Positions 7,044 through 15,256 of a stretch of DNA of 64,000 nucleotides are shown piece by piece (position 1 is the stretch's first letter; each line of letters starts with the position of its first letter). The notes under the pieces were generated by a model that was not told the DNA's origin, did no database searches, and saw only the letters and a list, made by a program, of their open reading frames with translations. The DNA lies in NCBI GenBank assembly GCA_021775095.1, contig JAJFII010000047.1, positions 1 through 64,000 on the forward strand. The letters run 5' to 3'. The DNA comes from Rhodospirillales bacterium (lineage in GTDB: Bacteria > Pseudomonadota > Alphaproteobacteria > Rhodospirillales > Casp-alpha2). A program made the translations under genes and the position numbers.

Positions 7044-8113
7044 CAACAGAACCTTCACTTTCCCCCATGAACCGGTCGCTTTTTGCCCGCTTGTTTACAC
7101 CCCAGGTGATCGGAAAAATGCCGCCGGGCACGCAGTTTTTTGTTTATACGGCGTTGATCCTATGGTCGCTTTTTGTGTTGTTTCCCATTTATTGGGTGTT
7201 TATCACCTCTTTTAAGGAGGCCGTCGATGTCAACCGGGGGCCGTTTTTTATTCCCTGGGTCGATTTTACACCCAGCCTGCATGCCTGGCGGGAGCTGTTT
7301 ATCATTGACTATGAAGACACCCTGACGGCCTACGCAAACTCCATTGTCATTGCCCTGTTTTCCACCGGGCTGTGTGTGATGATCGGTTCCATGGCGGCCT
7401 ATGCCCTTGCCCGCATCCAGTACAAACCAAAATTTGGCACCATAGCGCTTTTTGTCGGTATCATGATCGTCGCTTCTGTCGCCATTGCCAAAGCCGGACT
7501 GGACTGGCGCATTGCCATGGCCGTCGCCATCGCCGTGTTTGTCGTCCTGGCCCGCGCTCTGGGGCCGAAGTTTAAGGCCAGCCTGGGCAATGGTGATATT
7601 CTGTTCTGGATGATTTCCCAAAGAATTTTACCGCCCATTGTGGTTGTTGTGCCGATTTATATGATGTTTCAAAATGTCCGATTGCTCGACACCCACCTCG
7701 CTCTCATTCTCACCTACAGTGTTGTTAATCTGCCCATTGTGGTTTGGTTGATGTACGACTTTTTTGTCTCGATCCCCAAGGACCTGGAAGAAAGCGCCCA
7801 GCTCGACGGAGCAACCCGGTTTACAACCTTTTGGGAAATCGTCCTGCCGATGGCCAGGCCCGGGTTGGCGGCGACGACCCTGCTGGTTATGATTCTCGCC
7901 TGGAACGAATATTTACTGGCCCTGTTCATATCGACAACAAAAGCTCAAACCATGCCCATTCTGGTCGCCGCCATGAACGCCGGTGAGCGGGGCATCCTGT
8001 GGTGGAGCATGTCGGTGGTTATTGTCGTTATGATCATACCGGTTGTCGCCATGGCCATTGTCCTGCAGCGATTTATTTCAAAAGGTGTTCTGTTAGGAGC
8101 GGTAAAAGGGTGA
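7040..8113 (+). CDS. Sugar ABC transporter permease, MalG/UgpE-like, with inserted helix pair
   Basis: This second permease subunit is 357 aa, compared with about 275-300 in typical MalG/UgpE relatives. The N-terminal helix (LILWSLFVLFPIYWVFITSFK) and the segment AMAAYALARIQYK-like region are normal. Then about 55-60 residues with two hydrophobic stretches (FVGIMIVASVAIAKAGL and IAMAVAIAVFVVLARAL) interrupt the protein before FWMISQRILPPIVVVVPIYM. The EAA loop is EESAQLDGATRFTTFWEIVLP. It overlaps the upstream permease by 4 bp, and its TGA overlaps the GTG start of the ATPase gene. The matching insertion in the partner permease suggests the two extra helix pairs pack together. Confidence 0.92.
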   Translation: MTTEPSLSPMNRSLFARLFTPQVIGKMPPGTQFFVYTALILWSLFVLFPIYWVFITSFKEAVDVNRGPFFIPWVDFTPSLHAWRELFIIDYEDTLTAYANSIVIALFSTGLCVMIGSMAAYALARIQYKPKFGTIALFVGIMIVASVAIAKAGLDWRIAMAVAIAVFVVLARALGPKFKASLGNGDILFWMISQRILPPIVVVVPIYMMFQNVRLLDTHLALILTYSVVNLPIVVWLMYDFFVSIPKDLEESAQLDGATRFTTFWEIVLPMARPGLAATTLLVMILAWNEYLLALFISTTKAQTMPILVAAMNAGERGILWWSMSVVIVVMIIPVVAMAIVLQRFISKGVLLGAVKG

Positions 8114-9240
8114 CCATACAATCGAACGGCGCGCCGGGTTCCGCCGCATTACGAGCTGCAAACAAAGCCTCTGCCAAGGGCCTTGTCATAAAAAATCTGA
8201 ACAAATCCTTTGGCAAAACCCATGTCGTCAAAGACCTCAATCTCGACGTGCGCCCCGGCGAGTTCCTGGTCCTTTTGGGGCCGTCCGGTTGCGGCAAAAC
8301 AACGGCCCTGCGCATGGTTGCCGGGCTCGAGGAAGTGCAGTCCGGATCGATAACTCTGGGGGATAGGGATGTCACAACCCTGCCACCTAAATATCGCGAC
8401 GTTGCCATGGTGTTCCAGTCCTATGCCCTGTATCCCCACAAGACCGTGGCGGAAAACATTGGCTTTCCCCTGAAGATGCAGGGGATAGACATCGCCGCCC
8501 GGACGCAGGCCGTTGAAGACGCCGCCAAACAGGTCCAGCTCGACTCCCTGCTGGCAAGATATCCGCGCCAATTGTCCGGCGGTCAACGCCAACGGGTCGC
8601 CCTGGCGCGGGCCATTATTCGCCGTCCGTCGGTGTTTTTGATGGATGAGCCCCTGTCGAACCTGGACGCCCAATTGCGCGGTTTTATGCGGGCCGAATTA
8701 AAACACATGCAGCACGAACTGGGGGTAACGACGCTTTACGTCACCCATGACCAAATCGAGGCGATGACCCTGGCCCACCGGGTGGCGATTATCAGCGATG
8801 GTGCCTTACAACAATTGGGCACGCCAAAAGAAGTCTATAACGATCCGGCCAATCTTTTTGTTGCCGGGTTTATGGGATCACCGCCCATGAACTTCATCAA
8901 GGGACGGGTTGCCGACAACCGACTGCAGGGGTCGGGCATTGACCTTACCTTGTCGGGCTCCCTGGAAGGTGCCGAGGTGACCCTGGGTTTTCGCCCGGAA
9001 GATGCCGAAGTTGTTGACCCGGGCCTAGGTCTTTTTGACGCTGAGGTATATGCCGTCGAAATGACCGGCGAGCAGACCCTGGTAACCATCACATTGGACG
9101 ACGCCCATTTTGTTGTGAAAATGCCGAAGGACTATGAGGCGGAAGTGAACAGTCTGGTCGGCGTGCAGTTTGCCAGCGCCAACGGATATCTGTTCGACAC
9201 AAACTCGGGCGAACGCCTGCGTTCTGGTGCGGTTGCCTGA
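8110..9240 (+). CDS. Sugar ABC transporter ATP-binding protein (MalK/UgpC type)
   Basis: This 376-aa ATPase powers the importer encoded upstream. It has the Walker A motif GPSGCGKTTALRM, Q-loop MVFQSYALYPHKTV, signature [15 protein letters not shown], Walker B FLMDEPLSNLDA, D-loop and switch His in YVTHDQIEAM. The C-terminal regulatory OB/TOBE region (TLGFRPEDAEV) is typical of the MalK subfamily. The start is taken as the GTG at 8110, which overlaps the preceding TGA (GTGA). An upstream in-frame extension exists but lies inside the permease gene and has no similarity. Such ATPases can be shared among several importers in one cell. Confidence 0.93.
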   Translation: MTIQSNGAPGSAALRAANKASAKGLVIKNLNKSFGKTHVVKDLNLDVRPGEFLVLLGPSGCGKTTALRMVAGLEEVQSGSITLGDRDVTTLPPKYRDVAMVFQSYALYPHKTVAENIGFPLKMQGIDIAARTQAVEDAAKQVQLDSLLARYPRQLSGGQRQRVALARAIIRRPSVFLMDEPLSNLDAQLRGFMRAELKHMQHELGVTTLYVTHDQIEAMTLAHRVAIISDGALQQLGTPKEVYNDPANLFVAGFMGSPPMNFIKGRVADNRLQGSGIDLTLSGSLEGAEVTLGFRPEDAEVVDPGLGLFDAEVYAVEMTGEQTLVTITLDDAHFVVKMPKDYEAEVNSLVGVQFASANGYLFDTNSGERLRSGAVA

Positions 9241-9291
9241 GGCCGGCTGGCGGCTTGAATTTTTATCCAACGGATTGAAAAACAGAACAAA

Positions 9292-10296
9292 ATGAACAAA
9301 CGGAAAATTGGTCAAACCGCAGTTGAAGTGCATACTCTGGGCGTCGGCGGTGCGCCGTTCGGGGGCAATTTTGCCGAACTGGGCCGCACCGAAGCGGCCG
9401 AAGCTGTGCAGACCGCCCTCGATGCCGGTGTCGGTTATGTGGATACGGCACCGTTCTACGGGTTCGGTCGCTCGGAACGGGTGATCGGTGATGTCCTGCG
9501 CGGCCAGCCTTATGTTCTGTCGACCAAGGTCGGCCGTTTGTTGGCACCCGGTGCCGCCGCCAATCCCATGGATTACGGCATGATCGACCCGTTGCCGTTC
9601 CATCCGGTCTATGACTATACCTACGACGGTGTTATGCAGTCCTTTGCGGCCAGTCAGCATCGCCTGGGCCTCGACCGAATTGATATCCTGCTGGCCCATG
9701 ATATTGGCGAATTTCAGCATGGCGTTGCCGATAATGCCCGGCATTTTGGCGATTTGGCGCGGGGCGGTTACCGAGCCCTTGAAGACCTTAAAACCTCCGG
9801 TCAGGTCGGTGCCATTGGCTTGGGAGTCAACGAAAACGAAATTTGCCTGAAGGCCCTGGAGATCGGCCAGTGGGATGTCTTCCTGTTGGCCGGGCGATAT
9901 ACCCTGCTGGAACAGACCGCCCTCGATAGTTTGTTGCCGGCCTGTAAGGCGGCGGGAACGTCTATAATCTGTGGCGGGCCGTTTAATTCCGGCGTCCTGG
10001 TGGGCCGCGAAATGTGGAACTATGCCAAGGCACCGGCTGATATTGTCGAGCGTGTTGGCAAACTCAAGTCTTTGGCGGCGGCCCATGGCGTGCCCCTGCC
10101 GGCGGCTGCCCTGCAGTTTCCCCTGGGCCATCCGGTGGTTTCCAGCGTCATCCCCGGGTCCCGTTCGGCGGCAGAGTTTGCCGGCATTTTGAAATGGGCC
10201 GCGCATGACATTCCGGCGGCATTTTGGCAGGACTTGCAGGCGGAAAACCTCCTGCACAGCGACGCGCCGACGCCCGCGGGAAATCCCTTTTATTAA
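9292..10296 (+). CDS. Aldo/keto reductase (aldose dehydrogenase-like)
   Basis: This 334-aa NAD(P)-dependent TIM-barrel oxidoreductase belongs to the group annotated as D-threo-aldose (L-fucose) dehydrogenase or pyridoxal 4-dehydrogenase. The catalytic tetrad is visible: Asp in VDTAPFYG, Tyr five residues later, Lys in LSTKVGRLL, and His in ILLAHDIG. The C-terminal SVIPGSRS is the cofactor phosphate-binding stretch. It follows the importer genes by about 50 bp on the same strand and is followed by an aldolase and a sugar kinase. Oxidation of an imported aldose or reduction of a sugar aldehyde is therefore a likely first catabolic step. The specific substrate is not determined. Confidence 0.88.
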   Translation: MNKRKIGQTAVEVHTLGVGGAPFGGNFAELGRTEAAEAVQTALDAGVGYVDTAPFYGFGRSERVIGDVLRGQPYVLSTKVGRLLAPGAAANPMDYGMIDPLPFHPVYDYTYDGVMQSFAASQHRLGLDRIDILLAHDIGEFQHGVADNARHFGDLARGGYRALEDLKTSGQVGAIGLGVNENEICLKALEIGQWDVFLLAGRYTLLEQTALDSLLPACKAAGTSIICGGPFNSGVLVGREMWNYAKAPADIVERVGKLKSLAAAHGVPLPAAALQFPLGHPVVSSVIPGSRSAAEFAGILKWAAHDIPAAFWQDLQAENLLHSDAPTPAGNPFY

Positions 10297-10566
10297 AGCT
10301 TTAGTGTCGGCGCAGGGACAGCGACGCAGAAAAATCGCCTGGGTTTTCTGACGAGGAAGGGTTTTATGGGTGCGGAACAGGCGCTTAGGGCCCTCGCCGT
10401 TCCGTCAACGAACGGTGATTTACCCTTGTCGCCTCACAATAAGGAATGGCAGCTGGACTTGCCCTGGCGGCGAAACTTCGACTAAACTCCCGAAAAGTCC
10501 TCTTGCCAGTACGGGTCGTATGACTCAATACCACCTCGTCTGTCGTCCAACTTGAAAGGAAAGAAC

Positions 10567-11559
10567 GTGAGCACGTTAACTCAAAAGCTCGACACCATCC
10601 GAACCGGGTCCTATGGGCCGGCAGATTTTATTATCGCCGACGCAAAAGATGGCGATATGGCCATGGGCATCGTCGCTCCCGGACCGAGGCGCGATGACAA
10701 AGGCAAAATTACGGCGGTCCCCAAAACCCTTTCGGAATATCTGGCGGCGATTGAGGAGATGAGCAAAAGTGGCCTGGTCGATATTATGTTGATGTCGGCG
10801 TCCAATGCGGAAATTTTATCGAACAGGGGCGTGTTCGCCGACGGCAAAGTGACTCCGGCCATTCGCCATAACGACACCACCGACATCTGGAGCGCGCGGG
10901 GCTCCAGTTACCGGGACCATCCGTCCATGCCCTTTCGCTCTGCCGATCTGGAAATGGTTCGGGGCATTTCCAAACTGGGTCTGTATTCGATTACTTTTTC
11001 CAACGACATCGACCAGGACCTGGAAACACTGGAAGCCTATGGCGCGTACCGTGAAGACGTGGTGGAACTGGGGCTGGATCATTTTCTTGAAGTATTTAAT
11101 CCGGCTTTTGATATCGGGATATCCGGGGCGGCGCTCGGCGACTATATTAACGATTGTATTTTAAAAACCCTGGCGGGACTGGTCCGTGCCGAACGACCGC
11201 AGTTTTTGAAAATGCAATACAATGGTCCAAAAGCCATGGAGGAACTGGCCGCTTATGATCCAACCGGCCTGATTGTTGGCATTTTGGGCGGCGCCAAGGG
11301 CACGACCCGCGATACCTTCGAACTGGTCAGCCAGGCCGAAAAATATGGTGCCCGGGTTGCTCTGTTCGGTCGTAAGATTAACCTGGCCGAAAACCCGCTG
11401 GCATTGGTTGCCATGATGCGACAGGTGGTTGAACGAACGATCAGCCCGCTCGATGCGGTCAAAGCCTATCACGCAACCTTGAAAAAAGCCGGACAGGTAG
11501 CGGATCGTGATATCGCTGACGATTGCGAAATCACGGATCCCATATTGAAGGCTGGCTAA
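10567..11559 (+). CDS. Class I aldolase family protein (DeoC/LacD/FbaB-like barrel)
   Basis: This 330-aa TIM-barrel protein resembles DhnA-type class I aldolases, which cleave a ketose phosphate through a lysine Schiff base. FLKMQYNGPKAM at about residues 214-225 is a candidate for the Schiff-base lysine strand. ILGGAKGTTRDTFELV and GARVALFGRKINLAENPL resemble the phosphate-binding end of the barrel. The start is set at the GTG at 10567, which has GAAAGGAAAG upstream. A TTG 15 bp earlier would add five residues. The PfkB kinase gene starts 2 bp after its stop, so the two enzymes are likely coupled: the kinase would make the phosphosugar that this enzyme cleaves. Some family members are annotated only as hypothetical, so the reaction is an inference. 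Confidence 0.7.
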   Translation: MSTLTQKLDTIRTGSYGPADFIIADAKDGDMAMGIVAPGPRRDDKGKITAVPKTLSEYLAAIEEMSKSGLVDIMLMSASNAEILSNRGVFADGKVTPAIRHNDTTDIWSARGSSYRDHPSMPFRSADLEMVRGISKLGLYSITFSNDIDQDLETLEAYGAYREDVVELGLDHFLEVFNPAFDIGISGAALGDYINDCILKTLAGLVRAERPQFLKMQYNGPKAMEELAAYDPTGLIVGILGGAKGTTRDTFELVSQAEKYGARVALFGRKINLAENPLALVAMMRQVVERTISPLDAVKAYHATLKKAGQVADRDIADDCEITDPILKAG

Positions 11560-11561
11560 GG

Positions 11562-12575
11562 ATGCGCAGCGGAATCATTTGCGGCGGCAGTTTCTGTGTT
11601 GACCACAACAAACAGATTGATCACTGGCCGGACCAGGAAACCGTCGCGCTTATTTGTCAAGAACACGCATCGGGCGGTGGATCGTGCCATAATCTGGGGG
11701 TAGATCTGAAGAAGTTGGGTGCACCGTTTCCCGTCGAAATCGTCGCTCTGGTTGGCGATGACGCGGACGGTGTTTTTTTGCGCAGGATCGTCGTCGATCA
11801 CGGCATTGATGATCGGCAAATTCATACCATCGACGGTGTACAGACCTCTTATACGGATGCTCTGATGCCGGCCGATTCAGGACGTCGAACCCATTTTTAT
11901 CACCAGGGAACGAACGGTTATATCAGCCCGGCGCATTTTGACTTCGAAAAAACCAATGCCCGTATTTTACATTTGGGATTGCCGGGTCTCCATGAAACCA
12001 TGGACCAGCCCTGGGAGGACGACGCGAGCGGTTGGATTACGGTTCTGAGAAAAGCCCGGGTCGCCGGTTTAAAGACCAACCTGGAACTGGTTTCCGTCGA
12101 CGAACAAACCATTCATCGCATGGGTCGCCCGTGCCTGGCGGAACTCGATTATTTGATTATCAACGATACCGAAATTGGCGGCCTGGCCGGCATCCCGACC
12201 GTAACAGACGGTGCCGCAAATATTGCGGCCTGTGAACAAGCCATCGAGCTGGTAATGGGGCTCGGGCCCATGGAATTTGTCATTGTCCATTTCCCCACCG
12301 GGGCGATCGGCTGTACGCGTGATGGGCAAAAAATTAAGCTGCCATCCGTCGCCGTTCCGCAAAAGGAAATCGCCGGAACCAATGGTGCCGGGGACGCATT
12401 TGCCGCCGGTGTTCTGTTCGCTGTGCATGAAGGATGGCCCCTGAGCGAGGCGATGCGGCTTGGCCATGCCAGTTCAGCCAGCAGTCTTCGTCATATGACA
12501 ACAGTTGGTTCCGTTGAAAACGTCAAAACCTGCCAGGACCTTGCACGCGGATGGGGGAACAGGGCCGATTTTTAG
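11562..12575 (+). CDS. PfkB-family carbohydrate kinase
   Basis: This 337-aa ribokinase-fold kinase would transfer phosphate from ATP to a sugar or sugar derivative. The N-terminal substrate region has CGGSFCVDHNKQIDHWP and the glycine-rich ASGGGSCHNLGVDLKKLG (PfkB signature 1). The C-terminal signature 2 is GTNGAGDAFAAGVLFA, with the catalytic Asp in GAGDAF. The anion hole and ATP-binding stretch VIVHFPTGAIGC precedes it. The ATG at 11562 is 2 bp after the aldolase stop, with AAGG just upstream. An in-frame TTG-type upstream extension overlaps the aldolase and is rejected. It ends 11 bp from the convergent ROK gene. Together with the aldolase and aldo/keto reductase it forms a short catabolic chain. 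Confidence 0.88.
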   Translation: MRSGIICGGSFCVDHNKQIDHWPDQETVALICQEHASGGGSCHNLGVDLKKLGAPFPVEIVALVGDDADGVFLRRIVVDHGIDDRQIHTIDGVQTSYTDALMPADSGRRTHFYHQGTNGYISPAHFDFEKTNARILHLGLPGLHETMDQPWEDDASGWITVLRKARVAGLKTNLELVSVDEQTIHRMGRPCLAELDYLIINDTEIGGLAGIPTVTDGAANIAACEQAIELVMGLGPMEFVIVHFPTGAIGCTRDGQKIKLPSVAVPQKEIAGTNGAGDAFAAGVLFAVHEGWPLSEAMRLGHASSASSLRHMTTVGSVENVKTCQDLARGWGNRADF

Positions 12576-12586
12576 CTGAGTTGGCT

Positions 12587-13813
12587 TTAACCCAAATCCG
12601 TTTGTTTGAACAGAACGTCGCGATCAAGGGTAAAATTGGCAAGAATGGGAAGCATGGCCGCGCCCACGGACCGTGCGTCATAACCCACATGGCCGGTCAA
12701 TATTTCAACATCCGACAGGCCTTTTCTGTCCTGGCGGGCATAGATTTTTTTTACCGCTTCGACCAGCCGGTCGCGGACCGCAGCCGGAAATGAGCCATCG
12801 ATCACAATACATTCGAAATCAAGAATGGAGATTGTCGCGATGATCGCCATGCAAAGTGCCTCAGAGACCTCAGCAATCCATTTGTCTATGGTTTTATCCG
12901 CATCTGCCCATCCGGCTTGCGGCGACCAGATAATAGAGGGGTCATGACCGTCTTCAATCAGTTTGTCTTCCAGCGTATAAAGCGAGGCTTTTCGTAACAG
13001 AGGAACCGGCCCCTCTTTCGAAAAAATCGGCAGCGCTCCATAGGCGCCGGCATTGCCGGTCGGTCCCGGAAACAATGATCCATTGAGGACGATGCCGCCG
13101 CCGATGAACCAACCTACATACAAATAAGCGAGGTTCAGGTGTTGGCCGTCGTCGGCAATTGAAATTTCTGCCGCACAGGCGGCCGTTGCATCGTTGACCA
13201 CAAGAACCGGCAATCGGGAGATCGTGCCGATTGCTTTTTTTACATCAAGGCTCCGCCAGGGTTCCAAGGCACTTTTGGGGGCTTTAATCTGTTCGTGCCA
13301 GTTCCAGATCTCGAACGGTATGGCCACCCCGACGCCGATGATCCGGGATCGGGTTTCTTTTGGCAGGGTTTTTTTCATGTCTCTGATATGTTGTTTTATG
13401 AATCCCAAAATCGGATTCGGGGTCGGATATGGATAGGGTTCGCGCGCGCGCGCGATAATTTCTCCGAGAAAGTTGCACAAGACAATTTCTGCACTGCGTC
13501 GGCCGATTTTCACGCCAAACGAATACATGGCATCTGGATTAAGCGAGTAGGGAACCGAGGGCTGCCCGACCTTCCCCCGGGTGAGATCGGTTTTTTGAAC
13601 CAGATTCTCCACTTCCAGGCGGTTGACGATGAGCGTTAAGGTTTGCGCCGAAAGGCCCGTCTTGCGGGCCAATTCGGCTTTTGCCAGGCGCCCATGCCGG
13701 CGGATAAGTGACAAGACAAGACGTTCATTGTAGGCGCGGGCACCAATTTGATTGGTTCCACCCCCCAGGCGCATTGATTTTGTTTGTTTCATGTCAAAAG
13801 TTTCAGGGCCCAT
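12587..13813 (-). CDS. ROK-family transcriptional repressor, FrcR-like
   Basis: This 408-aa regulator combines an N-terminal winged helix (RHGRLAKAELARKTGLSAQ, then TLTLIVNRLEVENLV) with a C-terminal sugar-kinase-like ROK domain (VNDATAACAAE, YLYVGWFIGGGIVLNG, and GNAGAYGALPI). The usual ROK zinc cluster (CxCGxxGC) is absent: where it would follow GNAGAYG the sequence is FSKEGPVPLLRKAS. It is divergent from the Frc-like importer and is the obvious candidate to repress it in response to the imported sugar. It could also act on the kinase operon, which converges on it 11 bp away. The start could alternatively be an ATG 21 bp downstream. Confidence 0.87.
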   Translation of the reverse strand: MGPETFDMKQTKSMRLGGGTNQIGARAYNERLVLSLIRRHGRLAKAELARKTGLSAQTLTLIVNRLEVENLVQKTDLTRGKVGQPSVPYSLNPDAMYSFGVKIGRRSAEIVLCNFLGEIIARAREPYPYPTPNPILGFIKQHIRDMKKTLPKETRSRIIGVGVAIPFEIWNWHEQIKAPKSALEPWRSLDVKKAIGTISRLPVLVVNDATAACAAEISIADDGQHLNLAYLYVGWFIGGGIVLNGSLFPGPTGNAGAYGALPIFSKEGPVPLLRKASLYTLEDKLIEDGHDPSIIWSPQAGWADADKTIDKWIAEVSEALCMAIIATISILDFECIVIDGSFPAAVRDRLVEAVKKIYARQDRKGLSDVEILTGHVGYDARSVGAAMLPILANFTLDRDVLFKQTDLG

Positions 13814-13874
13814 ATGTCAGGCGTCGGACGGGATTCGATGCGGTTCTTTCACGATGGCAACGGCAAGCTGGTTC

Positions 13875-13915
13875 GTCAATAATAATATATAAATCAATTT
13901 GATTATCTTATTGAC
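13875..13915. promoter_or_regulatory. Inverted-repeat candidate operator in the ROK/frcB divergent region
   Basis: GTCAATAA at 13875-13882 is the exact inverse complement of TTATTGAC at 13908-13915. The half-site starts are 33 bp apart, about three helical turns. The AT-rich spacer contains TATATAAAT. The site lies between the ROK gene and the binding-protein gene. ROK repressors usually bind AT-rich inverted repeats, so this is a reasonable but unproven operator. Confidence 0.4.
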
Positions 13916-13993
13916 AATCGTTTATTCCCCTGTGAAATTGTTTGCTGAAGTTACTGCACTGTCGACGTAACGACGCGGCAATGCGACGAAGCC

Positions 13994-14032
13994 ATATAAC
14001 CATGAGATATAACCATGTAATATAATCATGGA
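13994..14032 (+). repeat. Three tandem 13-bp repeats upstream of the Frc-like binding protein
   Basis: The units start at 13994, 14007 and 14020. The first 11 bases are ATATAACCATG in two copies and ATATAATCATG in the third. Exact 13-bp spacing and near-identity rule out chance similarity. The repeats end about 54 bp before the start codon, so they lie in the promoter or 5' leader. They could be iterated protein-binding sites or part of the leader RNA. Confidence 0.75.
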
Positions 14033-14085
14033 AGTGCGTAACGGTAATAACAGCGAGCGAACACCAACACTAGGGAGAGAAAAAA

Positions 14086-15123
14086 ATGTCACTTAAGCAC
14101 GGAATGTCGAAACTATTAGCTGCGGGTGTTGTTTCCGTAGGCGCACTCATGGCCACGTCGGCCTTGGCCGAGAGCCCGATCGTCGGTTTGATTACAAAAA
14201 CCAACAACAATCCTTTCTTTGTCAAAATGAAGGAAGGTGCGCAAGCCCGGGCCGAGGCGTTGGGTGTTACCCTTCGGACCTATGCCGGTAAAACCGATGG
14301 CGATGTGGCGGCTCAGGTTTCCGCAATCGAAAGTCTGATGGCGTCGGGTGCGACGGCCATATTGATCACGCCTTCCGACCCGAAGGCTTTGGCCGATACG
14401 GTCAAGCGCGCGCGCGATGCCGGTATTCTGGTGATCGCCCTGGATACGCCGTTTGATCCTGCTGATGCGGCCGATGCGACCTTCGCGACGGACAACTTCA
14501 GGGCCGGTGAGCTCATCGGTATGTGGGCAAAAGCCAAATTGGGTGACGCGAAAGTCAAATCGGCGAAAATCGCAACGCTTGATATTAACGAAAAACAGAT
14601 CACCGTTGACGTGCTGCGGAACCAGGGTTTTATGACCGGGTTTGGGATTGATGTGAAAGACGTCAAGCGCATGTATGACGAGGATGATCCCCGAATTGTC
14701 GGTCATGCGGGAACCGATGGGGCTGAAGAAGGCGGCCGCACAGCCATGGAAAATCTTCTGCAAAAGGATCCGGGAATTACCCTGATCCATACGATTAACG
14801 AACCGGCTGCCGCCGGTGCCTATGAGACCCTTAAGGCCTTTGGAAAAGAGAACGACGTGACCATCGTTTCCGTTGATGGCGGTTGCCCCGGCGTCAAAGA
14901 TGTCAGGGATGGTGTGATCGGTGCAACTTCCATGCAGTTCCCGCTTCTGATGGCGGCGCTGGGTGTTGAAGCTGCAGTTCGCTTTGCAAATACCGGCAAA
15001 AAGCCGGGCACTTCAAAAGGCCTGGATTTTTACAATACCGGTGTGACGTTGATTACCGACAACCCGATGCCGGGTATCCCGTCGATTTCCAGTGCTGAAG
15101 GTTTGACGAAGTGTTGGGGATAA
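14086..15123 (+). CDS. frcB: ABC transporter substrate-binding protein, FrcB/RbsB-like
   Basis: This 345-aa periplasmic-binding-protein type I (family 2) resembles the fructose/mannose/ribose binding protein FrcB of rhizobia. The signal peptide runs to about residue 28 ([19 protein letters not shown], cleavage before ESP). The mature N-terminus [20 protein letters not shown] is characteristic of Frc[21 protein letters not shown] and [15 protein letters not shown] lie in the ligand cleft. AGGGAGAG precedes the ATG at 14086. It is the first gene of the importer and is followed by a hairpin that may let it be expressed above its membrane partners. Fructose is plausible from family resemblance, but a related polyol or cyclitol is equally possible given the last gene of the operon. 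Confidence 0.85.
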   Translation: MSLKHGMSKLLAAGVVSVGALMATSALAESPIVGLITKTNNNPFFVKMKEGAQARAEALGVTLRTYAGKTDGDVAAQVSAIESLMASGATAILITPSDPKALADTVKRARDAGILVIALDTPFDPADAADATFATDNFRAGELIGMWAKAKLGDAKVKSAKIATLDINEKQITVDVLRNQGFMTGFGIDVKDVKRMYDEDDPRIVGHAGTDGAEEGGRTAMENLLQKDPGITLIHTINEPAAAGAYETLKAFGKENDVTIVSVDGGCPGVKDVRDGVIGATSMQFPLLMAALGVEAAVRFANTGKKPGTSKGLDFYNTGVTLITDNPMPGIPSISSAEGLTKCWG

Positions 15124-15186
15124 AATGCCGCTGAAGTTGATCGTTGGCTAGATTGGCGATTAAATTGGCAATTGCCTCCTTGAACG

Positions 15187-15219
15187 GGGGGAGGGTACCA
15201 TCTTGGCTCTCCCCCTTTT
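15187..15219 (+). terminator. Hairpin with short T-run between frcB and frcC
   Basis: GGGGGAG at 15187-15193 pairs with CTCCCCC at 15209-15215, with a 15-nt loop, followed by TTTT. It lies between the binding-protein gene and the permease gene. It probably works as a partial terminator or mRNA-stabilising stem that keeps the binding protein in excess. Confidence 0.65.
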
Positions 15220-15256
15220 CTGTTTATCAATTAAATAGAAGTGTAATTTTGAGGCT

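Noticed and set aside
6021-7058. 345-codon minus-strand open frame
   Set aside because: Antisense to the first permease. The translation is polar and low in complexity, a typical mirror frame of membrane-protein DNA.
9025-10257. 410-codon open frame on the minus strand
   Set aside because: It lies entirely antisense to the ATPase and aldo/keto reductase genes, has no motif, and follows the codon bias of those genes.
1-12575. A sulfosugar (sulfoquinovose) pathway linking sulfotransferase, aldolase and kinase
   Set aside because: No sulfoquinovosidase, sulfoquinovose isomerase or sulfolactaldehyde enzyme is visible, and the sulfotransferase is separated by an IS and a pseudogene.
14028-14096. 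22-codon upstream frame overlapping the frcB start
   Set aside because: It arises from the ATG inside the third 13-bp repeat and has no Shine-Dalgarno. Translational attenuation by it would be speculation.
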